64,000 bases of DNA from Artocarpus heterophyllus (Eukaryota; Streptophyta; Magnoliopsida; Rosales; Moraceae): positions 21,981,467-22,045,466 of the forward strand of contig CM046354.1 in NCBI GenBank assembly GCA_025403435.1. The letters run 5' to 3'. Under the pieces are notes generated by a model. The model saw only the letters and a program-made list of their open reading frames with translations, ran no database searches and was not told the DNA's origin. The position numbers and the translations under genes were made by a program. Below are positions 9,783-21,877 of the stretch, piece by piece. Within the stretch, counting starts at the first letter, position 1; each line of letters begins with the position of its first letter.

Positions 9783-10600
9783 TCAGTTTCTTTTTTCTTC
9801 AAGTAGGTCGAGCTCGACGAACATGAGCTCCGCGTTCAAAGTCTCCTCGTATCGCTCAACCCTTAAGCTCGGTAATCCTACTTCGGCTGGAATGACAGCC
9901 TCTGCCCTGTAGACCAGGGAGAACGGTGTTTCGCCAGTCGCTGTTCGAGTAGTTTTCTGGTATGCCCAGAGCACTTAGGGTAGTTTGTCAATCCACGCAC
10001 CCTTAAGCCCCTCGATTTTTTTCTTTAGGTTATCTTTGATTGTCTTGTTCACGGCCTTAACCTGGCCGTTATTCTGTGGATAGCTCAGGGAGGAGAAAAC
10101 CTTCTTAATGCTAAGCCTCTTGCATAGATGACGTAGACCCGAGGAGTCAAACTGTTTGGCATTGTCAGTCACAATAGTGTGCGGGATTCCGAACCAACAA
10201 ACGATGTTCTTCCACACAAAGTTGGTACACTTGGCTTCGGTCATATTGGTGTAGGGTTCAACTTCGATCCACTTCATCAGATAATCGATGGCGACGATAC
10301 AGTATCTGAATTACGAACGGGCCGGCGGGAAAGGTCCGATCAAGTCGATGGCCCACTTCACGAATGGCCACGCCGAGGTCACTGGATTGAGCGGCTCGGC
10401 ATGTGAGCCGAGCATTCTAGCAAATTGCTGGCACTTGAGGCATTTTCGCGCAAAGTTCCCACAGTCTTGTTGCATGGTGGGCCAATAGTATCCCTGCCAG
10501 AGGCACTTTTGGGCCAAGGAGCGTCCCCCGGAATGATTGCCACATAGGCCTTCGTGGACCTCGCTCATTAGATACTCAGCCTCCTTGGGGTCCAAGCATC
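9783..10600 (-). pseudogene. Integrase of the Tat-type element
   Basis: Reading leftwards: the HHCC zinc-binding part (HEGLCGNHSG..CLKCQQFA, about 10560-10430), then the core with WAIDLIGPF (first catalytic Asp) and IVTDNAKQFD (second Asp). The third acidic residue should follow in the NGQV-x-AVNK motif, but here that position is Lys (NNGQVKAVNK, about 10065). In-frame stops fall at about 10311 (after PFPPARS) and 9975. It shares its frame with the archaeal RNase H stretch upstream. A strand-transfer-competent enzyme is not expected. Confidence 0.85.
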
Positions 10601-10829
10601 TTAAGCATGGCATAGTGTAGCCTCGCCGGTATAATTTTTCACCGATCATCGAATACCGGGCCGAGCTGTTACGTACCCAACATGCTTCTTCTCGGTTGTC
10701 GGGTAACTCGGCTGTGGTCCGGTATCGGATGATCGGGTCCATCCAGGTACTTCTCGGCTCCTCGTCCAGGCTCATGACCTCCTTAACTATGCTTGGTTCA
10801 GACAGTCTTTCGATGGAAACCGACGTCAA

Positions 10830-11230
10830 GTCACTTCCACCCAATCCAGAAGCTAGTTGGGCAAGGACGTCGGCCTCTGCGTTTTTCAATCGGGGGATCT
10901 GTTTAAAAGAATAGGACTTAAATTGTCCAAGCAGTTGTTTTGCTTCCTTTAAATATGTCGCCATCGAGTCTGCCCGGGCCTGAAATCCTCCGGTGACCTG
11001 CTGCACCACTAGCATTGAGTCACTATAGATGTTGAGGCGATTGACGCTGAGATCTCGGGCTATTCGTAGTCCGGCCAGCAGAGCTTCGTACTCCGCCTCG
11101 TTGTTAGAGGCCTTGAAGTCGAACCGGAGGACAAAAATGAGCTTGTACCCGTCCGGGCTTGTTAAAATTAGCCCGACCCCCGATCCGTCGATGCAGGTAG
11201 AGCCGTCGACGTGTAGTTTCCAGTCCGGCT
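10830..11230 (-). pseudogene. Archaeal-type RNase H domain of the Tat-type element
   Basis: Begins at WKLHVDGST, with acidic residues in HVDGS, NNEAEYEAL, YSDSMLV and NAEADVLAQLAS, as expected for an RNase H that removes the RNA template. This extra domain after the normal RNase H is a Tat-lineage mark. Most of it is open, but it is out of frame with RT, so a frameshift lies between about 11770 and 11230. Confidence 0.8.
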
Positions 11231-11309
11231 CCGGGGAAAGGCCTTGTTCACTGCAGCCAGCTGTATCAGGCCCTTAAACGGGTGACTTCTCGACTTGTGG
11301 AGTTGCCTT

Positions 11310-12550
11310 ACTGGCTTCTGTAAATTCGGCAACGAAATCCGCCAGGACTTGAGCTTTTATTGCCGTTCTTGGTACAAAATGCACATCATATTGGCCTAGC
11401 TCAACCGACCATTTGGCCATTCGGCCCGATATCTCCGGGCTCTGCAAAACTTGCCAGAGAGGGAACTTGGTCAGGACCTTGATGGTATGGCCTTGGTAAT
11501 ATAGTCGCAGCTTCCGGACCGATGTTATTAAGGCGTAGGCTAGCTTCTCAAGTGGTGGGTACTGCTCCTCGGCACCCTAGAATGCGTGGCTGGTATAATA
11601 AACTGGTCTCTGGATCTTGTCTTCGTCCCGAACCAAGACCGAGCTAACAGCTTTCTCTAACACCGCTAAATAGGCGGTTAAAACCTCGTCGGGCAAAGGT
11701 TTGGACAGGAGCGGGGAGTAGCCAGGTAAGTTTTTAAATTTTGAAAAACTTCCTCACACTCCCTGCTCTACTCAAACCTCCCCTTAAGCGCCTTGAAAAA
11801 AGGCTGGCACTTGTCGGTAGCCCGGGAGACAAACCTTGACAGGACAGCCACCATGCTAGTGAGCCGTTGTACGTCCTTCACCGTCCGAGGAGAATGCATG
11901 TCGATAATTGCTTGATCTTTCACTGGGTTGACTTCGATTCCTCGTTGATTGACCAAAAATCTGAAGAATTTGCTCGAGCTGACGCCAAATGCGCATTTTG
12001 TCGGGTTGAGTTTCATCCCATATTCCCGGAGAATGTCGAAGCTAGCTCGGATGTCGGCCATGTGGTCCTTCGCTTGGACAGATTTTACCAACATGTCATC
12101 CACGTAGACCTCCATAGTTTTCCCGATCAACTGAGCAAACATCTTGTTGACGAGGTGTTGGTAAGTAGCCCCGGCGTTCTTTAGGCCAAACGGCATCACA
12201 ACGTAACAGTACAAGCCCTGGTCGGTAACGAAGGAGGTTTTGACTTGGTCTTCCTCGGCCATCCTTATCTGATTGTACCCGGAGTATGCATCCATAAAAC
12301 TTAGAAGCTCGTGGCCGGCTGTGGCATCGACGAGCTGGTCTATCCGAGGAAGTGGGAAGCAATCCTTCGGGCAGGCCTTGTTGAGATCGGTGTAGTCAAT
12401 GCAGACCCGCCATTTGCCGTTCGCCTTCTTGACGAGGACAACATTCGCTAACCATTCCGGGTATTTGACCTCTCTGATGAATCCAGCATTCAGGAGTTTC
12501 TGGACTTCATCGTTGATTGCAGCATATCTCTCCGGGTTAAAGGCCCTTCA
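11310..12550 (-). pseudogene. Reverse transcriptase and first RNase H of the Tat-type element
   Basis: From a TGA near 12549 the frame is open to 11768. It includes YPEWLANVVLVKKANGKWR, DYTDLNKACPKD, FMDAYSGYNQI and the catalytic YVDDMLVKS (about 12105), so the RT core itself is intact. The tail holds KCAFGVSSSKF. RNase H follows at about 11740-11310 (VYYTSHAF, then a TAG at 11577-11579). RT shares its frame with protease and gag. Confidence 0.85.
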
Positions 12551-12697
12551 TTTCTGTATCACCGGCTTGTGGCCAGGTTAGACGTTGAGCCGATGACTGA
12601 TAATGCTCGGATCAATGCCGGGCATGTCCTCATGGGACCATGCGAAAACGTCACGATATTCGGAAAGAAAGCACTCCAGGTCGGCCCGGATCTCAGG

Positions 12698-13492
12698 TCA
12701 CAACTCTGATCCGAGTTGGACTGTGCGTTCAGGCCTTTTAGGGTCCAAGGAGAGCGGCACTAAGTCCTCGACCGGAGTGGCCCTTACCTCTTCCTCAGGC
12801 AACCTGGGGTCCAAGTCCGCCAGCATCTTTGGTGCCGAGTCGGTTGGGAGATCGGTCTCGTCGACTGAATAGACGGTAAGGACGCCATGTTGTAGGGTTG
12901 AGGCTGCTCGGACAGCATTAGCGTAACAAGTCTGGGAGTCTGTCTGGGATGAGCGTATCACTCTAATGCCGTCGTCGGTCGGGAATTTCATGGCCAAATG
13001 ATACGTTGAAACAATGGCCTTCAAGCCGTTCAGCGTCGGCCGGCCAACGATGATATTGTACTGGGAAGGTTTGTCGACAACTAAAAAGTCGACTACCCGA
13101 GTGATCCTAGAGGCTCCTTCTCTGAAAGTCACCGGCAGACTAACCTTCCCGGTTGCCCGGACACATTCTCCTGTGAAGCCATAAAGCGGGGTCCGAACCG
13201 GGACTACTGGAGCGTTGCTTATCTTCAACCTGTCGAAGGCTTGTTTGAAGAGGATGTCTGCTGAACTGCCGTTGTCGATCAAGACATGCCGTACTACATT
13301 GTTGGCCATAGGCAGCTCGCATACCAGGGCATCATTATGGGGGTGCATCAATTGGTCAGTCCCCTCCTCGGTAAATGTGATCGGAGTGTCTCCTTGGCGA
13401 CAGATCTTGTTGATGTGCTCGGACATGTTTATTAATTCACCCCGCTCGACCCGCCGAGCTTCTCTGACGTAAGATCGCCGCCCACTCGACAT
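12698..13492 (-). pseudogene. Aspartic protease region of the Tat-type element
   Basis: Open for 264 codons and in frame with gag and RT. It has VLIDNGSSADIL, where DNGS replaces the more usual D[ST]G active-site spelling, and YNIIVGRPTLNGLKAI, the conserved second half of the retropepsin fold. It would cut the polyprotein. It ends at a stop (12698-12700) after LGSEL, in the linker before RT. Confidence 0.8.
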
Positions 13493-13663
13493 GTCCCCGG
13501 TAACAGGCCCGCCGAATATCGTGTGAACAATATTTGGGGGATCCGAGGTGTTCCCATTGTCGATCCTGGGTCGGTTCTGTACGTCTCGGCCCGACGAATT
13601 GTTCCTTCCAGAAGTGGCCCTTGGGGTTATAACCCGCTCTACGAATTCCCACAGCAGACCTTC

Positions 13664-15185
13664 TCAGACCAGTCTTTCTATCTGGTCCTTCAACTGGATG
13701 CATTCCCGAGTTGTATGCCCCACATCCTTATGGAATTCGTAAAACTTTGACTGATTCCGCTTCACCCTGCTCCATCGGAGCTTGGGCAGTGGTGTTAGCA
13801 AATTTTTGTCTCCAACCTGGGTGAGCACCTCATCGATGGTCGCCACCAATGGTGTATAGCTTTGAAACTTACTGGTTGGCCCATTTGGCTTCTCGGATTT
13901 CTCTTTCTTCTGCTTCTTGGCATGCTCAGGGTTGCCCTGTTTCGGCGCCTTCTCCTGCTTCTTATCCTTCTTTGTTTCGCTCGGGCCAGCCTCGTCCCGA
14001 TGGCTTTTCATGTATTCGGCAGTGTTTGCGTGTCTCTGGGCATACCCGAGCATTTGGGAGAACATGCTCGGCTGCTCAAAGGCCAAGGACCAGGTCAGCT
14101 TCTCGTCTTAGAGGCCCCCTACAAAAATGTGTTTGAGGGTCTCGTCTTCGACATGCCTGACCTCGAGAGCTGCCCGGGTAAACCGGTTAATGTAATCCCT
14201 GACGCTGCCGTCTCCCTGCTTAACGGCATACAGGCAAGTTATTTCTTTCCTCTGCGTTTTGGTTGTGGAGAATGCAGAGGAGAAGGCGTCGGCCAGATGC
14301 CTAAAAGAAGGAATTGACCCGGGTTCGAGTCGCCGAAACCACTGTCGGGCAGGGCCAGTTAAAGTGAGTGAGAAGGCTTTGCACATCGCCGCGTCACTGG
14401 CGTTCTGCAGCAGCATGTGTCCCCGAAAGAGTTCGACATGCTCATCGGCATCAGTGGTCCCATCGTAAGACTTGATCTGCGAGACCTTGAACTTTGGTGG
14501 CATGGGCGCCCACATTATGTTATCCAAAAAAGGTGGGTCCTGAGCTCCTGTCTCATCTAGACCGAATCTACAATTTTGAATCTCGTCAATTTGTCGCTGT
14601 AGTGCCCAGAACTGACGGCTATTGGTGTCTTCAGGCAGTTTGACCCGATAGGGTACTCCGCCCTCAGCACAGCCTCCAGCTCCGGCGTGGCAGTTTCTAT
14701 TTATTCCTTGAGACCCGAGCAGGTCAAATACCAAGACTCGGGAACCTTGTGGTGATGGGGCACGGGCCGCTTGGTGTCCCACACGGTGTTTCTGAACTAT
14801 TCTATTGTCGGCTGGAATTCCTCTGGTGGACCCTACAGACTGCTTGGATTGGTCTTCTTCCAGGTCGGCTGTACTTCGCTCAACCCGACCTCTGGCCTGG
14901 TCAACCTGGGCCAGGGGCAGGTAGAGCTGGTGCAGCTTGCCGCTGAGCTTGCTGCGCGAGCTGCTGCGTCAGGATCCGGACCGCGTCAGTAAGTTCTCGG
15001 ATCAGATTTTGGGCGGCTGGGGCCTCCACGGGCTCAGCCCTCGCCGTGCTTCCTTGCCCCCCAAAGCAGGATCTCGCGGTCCAAGGACAGCCCCTAGGTC
15101 GGCCTACGGCTGGTTGCCTATTTCTCGAATCGTCCGACCCTTCCTGTCGGGCTGTGTCATCTCTGGCGTTACCTCGGGTCGTCAT
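13664..15185 (-). pseudogene. gag of the Tat-type element
   Basis: The start MTTRGNARDD at 15185 begins about 70 bp inside the 5' LTR. A low-complexity Gln/Ala-rich stretch ends at 14901, then the frame changes. The part at 14782-14108 contains the retrotransposon gag core (LTLTGPARQWFRRLE, then RDYINRFTRAALEV). A stop at 14108 and one at 13664 split the rest, which is Lys/Glu-rich and ends in a degenerate zinc knuckle (EFHKDVGHTTREC, first Cys missing). Gag would form the particle. Confidence 0.85.
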
Positions 15186-15234
15186 CTCGGGAGTCAGAGA
15201 TAAAGTAGCTAAATTTGGGATGAAGGCGTAGGGG

Positions 15235-15251
15235 CCCTCCTTCTAGCGCCA
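15235..15251 (-). other. Primer-binding site of the Tat-type element
   Basis: Three bases inside the 5' LTR the minus strand reads TGGCGCTAGAAGGAGGG. It begins TGG, as needed to pair with a tRNA 3'-CCA. I did not identify the tRNA. Confidence 0.6.
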
Positions 15252-15254
15252 AAA

Positions 15255-15889
15255 TGTTGATGCTTACCGTTGTTCGGCGTCGGATCAACACCCACGTGCA
15301 GCTGTGCACTGGTCTGACCTCTTCTTAGTCTCGCCTCTGGCCGGGAGTGTGTACCTGCAAGAGGAGGGATGCTTCGAAGAATAATGGGGTTAGTCAATAG
15401 ACAAGGGCTCTCCGATGCTCAAGGCAGGTATTGCTCGGCAGAGGTCGGCAGCTGGTTAGGTGTGTAGAAGTTGTCTCTCTCTAGAATGTCATAAATGCAT
15501 CCTATTTATAGGCTACCACTTGGATCGGGTGTGAGATGGGTTTTACCCATCACCCGGGTGTCACATCAAGGTGTGTCAGGCAGTAGGTAACAAGTGTCGC
15601 GCCCATCGCCCAATGGATTGGACTCTATCGGACGGCAATGTATCTGCCTTGTGTTGGCCTATAATGGCGAGTAGTAGCCTATTTATGAGAAATGTTGGCC
15701 CGACCCGAGCTACCGTGCGTCTTGAGGTGGCAGCCTTCTTGGGGCGTAGCCTTGGATGCCTGAGAGGCACCTCGGGAAGAAGTATAACGCATCGGGGGCC
15801 GACAGTAAGCCTCCAGGGGGTCTGCCGAGCTTATTAGCCGACCACCAAAGTTAATGTCCTCGGTGGTGGCGCCGAGCTTACCCTCAACA
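15255..15889 (-). mobile_element. 5' LTR of the Tat-type element (right copy)
   Basis: Near-identical to 5065-5697, same TG..CA ends. The minus-strand TATA box TATAAATA at 15503-15510 would start gag-pol transcription leftwards. Confidence 0.95.
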
Positions 15890-15922
15890 ATGATCATTAA
15901 GGGCATTGATTATTGATGGAGC

Positions 15923-16337
15923 TGTTAGCTTAAATACGATCTAATATGCAGTAAGCAATAAACATAGAAGATCAAAACGCGGAAACGTTATCGAAAAATA
16001 CCTCCCATCATTGATGCTCACTGTGCAATCCGAACGGCATCCTTGTTGCCTTGCTCCGGTAGAGCTTCTTGTTCCTCTTGGCTTAGGAACTTATAAATCT
16101 TAATGTGAAGTTTAATGATGGTGTATATGCTGAAGAAGTTCAGGAGGCTTAGGGACCCAAACATTTGTTCTGCAAAAAAAGTCCTTTGCTCTGCCCATCA
16201 TAGATTTAATGGCAAGAACAGTCCAAAAATAATGGATAATATAGTCGGGCCACTCAAGGCATTGCTCTCAGTGCTTGTAGTACTTCTGTATATTATATAC
16301 ATAGTGCATAAAGTATTTATATAATATAATTTCTACA
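15923..16337 (-). mobile_element. 3' LTR of a decayed copia element
   Basis: On the minus strand it starts TGTAGAAATT after the purine tract CCAAGTGGGAGAA and ends TTTAAGCTAACA. TATA-like TATATAAATAC lies near the start. Only 28 bp (15895-15922) separate it from the Tat-type target duplication. That 28 bp is what remains of the sulfotransferase 5' leader. Confidence 0.7.
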
Positions 16338-18060
16338 TTCTCCCACTTGGTCTGCATATTCCATCATTTAACACAGTAAGAAACAAATACATAAATTATA
16401 GTGATAGATCCTCTTAAAATGAGTAATATCTTCCATGTATTACAATATATTATGTTTCTTAATACTTTATGAATAAACCCTAGGTCTATTCTAAGTCCAA
16501 ACTTAATGATATTTCTCAAATGAATTAAAAAATATGTACACAAAATAAATATGAGAAAAATATCACAACTGAAATAGAGTTTTGTTTGTTCTAACATCAA
16601 AAATCACATAAAGGAATTAAGTCCCATTTAATCTACATGATCCTTGAATCTAAATGGTGGCATGCCTTTAGTCAAAGGATCCGCTATCATCAATTCAATG
16701 CTAACGTGTTCAATGACCACTATTTTCTTTAACACATTCCCTTGTGGCTAAATTCTTAACATCGATGTGCTTGCTTCGACTACCACTTTAATTGTTTTTA
16801 GCCATAAAAACTACTATGGATTGTCACAATATATCCTCAGTGAATTAGAAATTGAATCTACAATTCTAAGCCCATAAATAAAACTCTTCATCCTACACCA
16901 TTTAAGGTTACCTCAAAACAAGATATGAACTCAACCTCTATATTGGAAATAGCATATAGAGTCTGCTTTGTGCTTCTTCAAGATACAGATCCATCGGCAA
17001 AATTAAAAATGTACCCTGATGTTAATTTCTATGAATCAATACAACCAACGAAGTGTAAATCTAAGTAGCTAATTACCTTCAGAATTTCAATTCATCTATA
17101 CGTAGGCATGTAATTTTTGGTTCCCTAAAGATACCTCATCACTTTTTTTGCAGCTGTTTAGTGGTCCATACCTAAATTACTCTGATATCTTCTTAAAATT
17201 CCCACAGCAAATGTAATGTTAGGCCTTGCATAGACCTGAGGATACATTACGCTTCCAATGGCTAAAGTATATGGAATGTTTTTCATTTGTTCCCTTTCAA
17301 AATCACTTTTGGGGCACTGGTTCAAATTTAATTTTATCATCTTTCACAATGGGAGCTATACTTAATGAACAATCTTTCATCCGAAATTTTTTTAAAACTT
17401 TGTTGATATAGGTCTCTTGAAACAGACCTCAAATACCTCTAAATCTGTCTCCATGGATTTTTATGCCAATGACATAAGATGCATAACCATATCCTTTATA
17501 TAAAAGTTCTTAGAGAGAAATTTTTTACCTCATGTAGCAAAGCCTTATCATTGGTTACAAGTAAAATATTATCCACATAGAGAACAAGAAGATAAATTTT
17601 ATACCTGCTAACCTTTTGGTATATATGTAGATCCATAATATTCTCTACAAATCCGACAAAAGAGATAATATCATGAAATTTTAAATACCATTGATGGGAG
17701 GCTTGTTTCAATCCATATATGGATTTCTTAAGCTTACATACCAAATGCTCACCATCACTAAAGAAAAATTCTTATGGTTGTTTCATATAAACCTCTTTAT
17801 CTAGATCTCCAATAAGAAAAGCCATTTTCACATCCATTTGTTGCAATCCTAAGTAAAAATGTGTAACTCATGCCATAATGGTATGAAAAGAATCTTTCTT
17901 AGATATGGGAACAAAAGTCTCTTTATAGTCAATTCATTCTTTTTGAGTGAATCTTTTAGCGAAGAGTCTTGCTTTATATTTTTCAATGTTGTCCAACGAG
18001 TTTTTCTTTGTTTTAAAGACCCATTCACATGCTGCCTTGCCTTTTTGGGCTGTCACTTAA
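16338..18060 (-). pseudogene. Copia pol remnant, minus strand
   Basis: Heavily broken. Readable blocks in order on the minus strand are CEWVFKTKKNSLDNIEKYKARL (18050-17980), an RT middle with VCKLKKSIYGLKQASHQWY, the active site altered to YVDN (about 17570), YTLAIGSVMYPQVYARPNI (about 17270-17210) and the C-terminal DPLTKGMPPFRFKDHV (about 16680-16625). The element stops abruptly near 18060, so gag and integrase are missing. Its 5' LTR is not seen. Confidence 0.85.
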
Positions 18061-19058
18061 CTTTCTTAAACATCATTTCTTAACTTAAATCTTACTTACA
18101 AGTAATAGAATCCTAGGAATTTTTTTGCCTTTTAAACATACTTTAAAACTGTTGCAACATTTATTGTAGCGTATTTTGATACATAAGTATAAAACTTGTA
18201 ACATACTCTAAAACATACTTTAAACTATTGCGGCTTTCGTTGCAACAAAAATTAAAGCATGCGTTTTAAACTTGTCTTAATAACCATTGGTAAAATATAT
18301 CCTTTAAAATGTTTTTCATCAAACATTTCTTATAAAACATTTCCTTAAACATTTACTTTCTTAAAACTTTTAGAATAATTTTTTGTACAACGAAAACCTT
18401 CTCTTAACACAACAAAAGACTGCCATAGTAGTATCTATAGCCAACCTTCGTCTTTATCAGCGCAACACCGAGCTCGCCAACGAACTACGCTAATCTCTTA
18501 TAGGACTATCTATAGCGTGAACGATCTTATAATGAGCTTTTGCTTAATAAGTTCAAATATAATCTCACAAAATATATATAAAAAAATTATTCATAAAACT
18601 TTCTTCTTTAAACCTTTCTCATAAAACTTCTTTTATAAAACATTGTTCATAAGTCTTTCTCATAAAACATTTCTCAAAATGCCTTTCATAAACATTTCTC
18701 ATAAACATATCATGGAAAGGAATACAAGCAAGGTCATTATGTATGATTTCATTTATGCTCATTTATAAACATTCAATTATGAACTTTTTATTGTCATTCA
18801 CAACTTGAACTTTTATCACCCTTCTTATCTTACTTTATATTACGGTCTTCAGTGTTTGTACCAACATCATCAATCATGAGATCGTTACTTTAACATAGCA
18901 TATTGCTTTCCTTGCGGAAGACTTAGGGCCATTGAATAACAAAATCATAACTTTAACATAACTTGCATACCTCACATCAAAGAAGCTGATACGACACTTA
19001 ATTAATATCTTTGATTTACCTTCTTATATCTTTAGTGAGCATATCAAATACTAATTGT
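18061..19058. other. No gene seen; AT-rich with degenerate CATAAAACATTT repeats
   Basis: The stretch 18130-18740 is built from loosely repeated units such as CATAAAACATTTC and CTTAAAACTTT. I see no coding signal or clear element boundary. Confidence 0.5.
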
Positions 19059-19921
19059 TGAGACTGTAAAAGTATACATTTTACAAGGCTTAAATCATTT
19101 ATTTATACTTTTATTTCTCATTAAATCCTCTAATTAATAGCATTTTGTATTAATAAGTAATTTTGTGTCTTAGTGTGTAAATGTGTCTAATAATATGTTT
19201 TTAGTGTGTTTTTATTTTTAATAATATTTTTGGTAATTTTTAGAATCGTTTTGGTATGTTAAATATAAGTTTAATTTGTAAATAATTAAAACCATAAAAA
19301 TAATATTATATAATTTTATTTTGAGTCATAAAATGTTTGTAAATAAATTTTAAGTTTGTAAATATATTCTATTATATTTCTAATGCCTCAAAAGCTCATA
19401 AAAATCCAAATTTTGAAAAAGAACAGGGCAGGTGCCACATTCCTAGCCATTCGATCTAGCTGCCACTTGCCGAGGACCGTCGGATCCATGCCACATGTCA
19501 AGCGTTGCTCTAGCCACCAGATAAGAGCTGCTAGTGGGTCCCGCATGTCAGCAGCTTTGCCAAATCCAATGCGGCTGTTTCCACACGCTTATTAATTTTT
19601 GAAATATAATATAACATATTTACAACTAAAAATTTATTTACAAACACGTTAAGGCTCAAACTAAAATCATACAATACTATATTTTTATGGTTTTAATTAT
19701 TTATAAATTAAACACATATTTAACATACCGAAACGACTCTAAAAATTACTAAAAATATTATTAAACATAAAAGCACACTAAAAATACATTTTTAAACATA
19801 TTTACACATTATGACACAAAAATACTTATTAATACAAAAATGCTATTAATTAGAGAATTTAACGAAAAATAATGTAAAATAATGATATTTAACCTTAAAA
19901 ATATGTATTTTCACAGTCTCA
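19059..19921. mobile_element. TIR element with long terminal inverted repeats (MULE-like?), about 863 bp
   Basis: The first bases TGAGACTGTAAAA are mirrored by TTTTCACAGTCTCA at the right end, and the inverted similarity continues for about 320 bp on each side (19059-19385 and 19596-19921). A GC-richer core of about 210 bp with no recognisable gene lies between. I found no clean target duplication. Related ends occur at 39566 and 60020. Long inverted repeats suggest a Mutator-like non-autonomous element (inference). Confidence 0.7.
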
Positions 19922-21001
19922 TCAAAATATTGGGCTACGGGGAGCACTAAAGGGTGAAAGAGTATCTAACTATATACATAGAAGTATGTTAGGATTGATG
20001 CCTTACAAGAATAGAAATCATAAATGTATAGAATAACACATTTATTTTGGTTGTTTGTATATATTGTGAATACTTTTAATAAACATCAATAAAATCCCTC
20101 GATTATTAATGTTACTATAAATGTAACATATAATTGTTATATGAATGAGGATTAAATTTATAGATAATCTTGAAAAGTCCATAATAAATTAATTAAAGTT
20201 AAGCTCTTTAATCAAATATTACAAGAACGGTCCATGAAATAGTCTTATCCGGACTGTTAATGAGGAAATATTGGATTGGAGGTTCTTCATATAATGAGAT
20301 TATACAGGACTAAACCAGATAAAATATGAACTTCTAATAATCTTCCGTTATAAATAAAGTGCTCAAATTTATCACTGTGATAATGATATATAAGACAGTC
20401 TCAATCTTGAGAATTTATTAAATTCTTATTTATGATTTTATGTTTTTTTTGCTTGCTTGGTAAGATCTGTCTAAAGAAAGATCATAATTTTGCATTTTAG
20501 AAACATAACAGAATAAATGGCTAGGAATGATAATGTATAGATACATAATCCATTCTTTCCTATTAGAAGTCAAAAAAATAATTCTTTTGGGTGATGATTC
20601 AGGACTTGCATAGTAGAGCGCTCCTCCATGTTAAGATTATGAATTAGATATTCATTATAAAATCATTGGAATTCAAGAATAAAGAAGTAATAAAGAGGTA
20701 ACCAACAATTGAACCTAACTCTTATTATGAACTATTTATAAAGGATAAACTTATATTTAATTGACTACATCAATGGAGTACTTGATGTTTTATTTGAGTA
20801 ATTATTACTATAATTTCAAGAGTACAATTTCAGGTTTTAGTGAAATAACACTTAAACTAATAAATTAAGCATATTAATTAAATAGCTTAATTAATTCATA
20901 AACTTATTGGAGTTTGAATTATAGGTCATAGATCCCCAATGAATTAGATGGATGAATAAATATATGTTTAATTACGATATTGTTCTTTTTACTATTTTAT
21001 A

Positions 21002-21877
21002 TTAAACTTTTGGGAAATGATATGATAAGACTCTCTAAAAGGATCTTATCATTAAGTCTTTTTTGTCCATTAGATTTGGATTCAATGGTAAAAAAACAAA
21101 CGAGCTCACCAAAGTTTCAATGAGTACAAGCACACTAAATTTTTCTTTTAAAAAACCAAGAAACTAGAAGAAAAAAGTCTAAACTAAAAAAAAATAGTGT
21201 TTTGTTCGCTCTGCCTATTTTTCACCGTCGACCAACTGCGATTATCATGTCGCCACACCTGTCACTCCGTTGCCGAACTTTGCTCCGTCACTTAACTCAT
21301 CGAAGGATGGTTGCTCTATCGTTGCTCACCTTTGTTTCCTTTTTGGTCAGATTTTTTTTCAAAAATTTTGATGGAGGTGTCGATGATGATAGTCCACGAC
21401 ACTAACGCGTAGTTTGCGATCCAGCGTGCATGGAGGAGATTCACCGACACGGTGCTAGCAAGGAGGGAAAAAAAAAAAAGATCGCTGCTAGATCTCATCA
21501 AGACAAAGTTGAAGCTCCATTGCAACACCACCATCGCAATTTTGTTCCCAGCCGTTATTTCGTCTCCAATTGCGACCCTTGGTCTGGAATCAAGCCGCCA
21601 CCACTTCTCCGTCAGACTAGGATGGTGTCGATGCCCCCCTTGTCGATGAAGAAGCCTCCTCCATGGGTTTGTCATCACTTTGATTTTTTTTTCTATTGGT
21701 TTGTTAGTTTTTTTAATTTTAATTTTAATTTTTATTTTCATTGTGTAAGGGGAGACTTGTTATTATTAGGTAAAATTGAATGTTTTAAACCGTTAGATTA
21801 AATTCAACGACTTAAAAAGGGGTCCTATTGATAAGACCCTTTTAGAGAGTCTTATCATAGTATTGCCTTAAACTTTT
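21002..21877. mobile_element. MULE-like element with 10-bp target duplication
   Basis: The element body is 21012-21867. The left end GGGAAATGATATGATAAGACTC is matched in inverse by the right end (GGCAATACTATGATAAGACTC when read on the minus strand). The inverted similarity runs about 40-75 bp. TTAAACTTTT is repeated exactly at 21002-21011 and 21868-21877. Duplications of 9-11 bp are typical of Mutator-like elements. The inside (about 21200-21700) is GC-richer than the ends, with no recognisable protein; it could be captured DNA. Confidence 0.75.

Larger units (their letters stand above)
5060..15894 (-). mobile_element. Complete Ty3/gypsy retrotransposon, Tat/Retand-type, with target duplication ATGAT
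   Basis: The element body runs 5065-15889 (about 10.8 kb), with LTRs of 633 and 635 bp flanked by exact ATGAT duplications at 5060-5064 and 15890-15894. Transcription of gag-pol would run right to left: gag, protease, RT, RNase H, a second archaeal-type RNase H, integrase, then a long spacer with an antisense gene. The archaeal RNase H and the antisense gene between pol and the 3' LTR are marks of the Tat lineage (established knowledge). By eye the LTRs differ at about 25 positions plus two 1-bp indels, roughly 4%, so the insertion is not very recent. Many stops, one frameshift and a lost catalytic residue mean it cannot move on its own. It is visibly richer in GC than its surroundings. Confidence 0.95.

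Noticed and set aside
13849..15203. Several plus-strand open stretches opposite gag
   Set aside because: They mirror the gag coding sequence, which has clear family motifs on the minus strand. They have no motifs of their own.
19383..19595. A 70-codon open stretch in the core of the TIR element
   Set aside because: No motif, ordinary composition, and located in a non-autonomous element; not supported as a gene.
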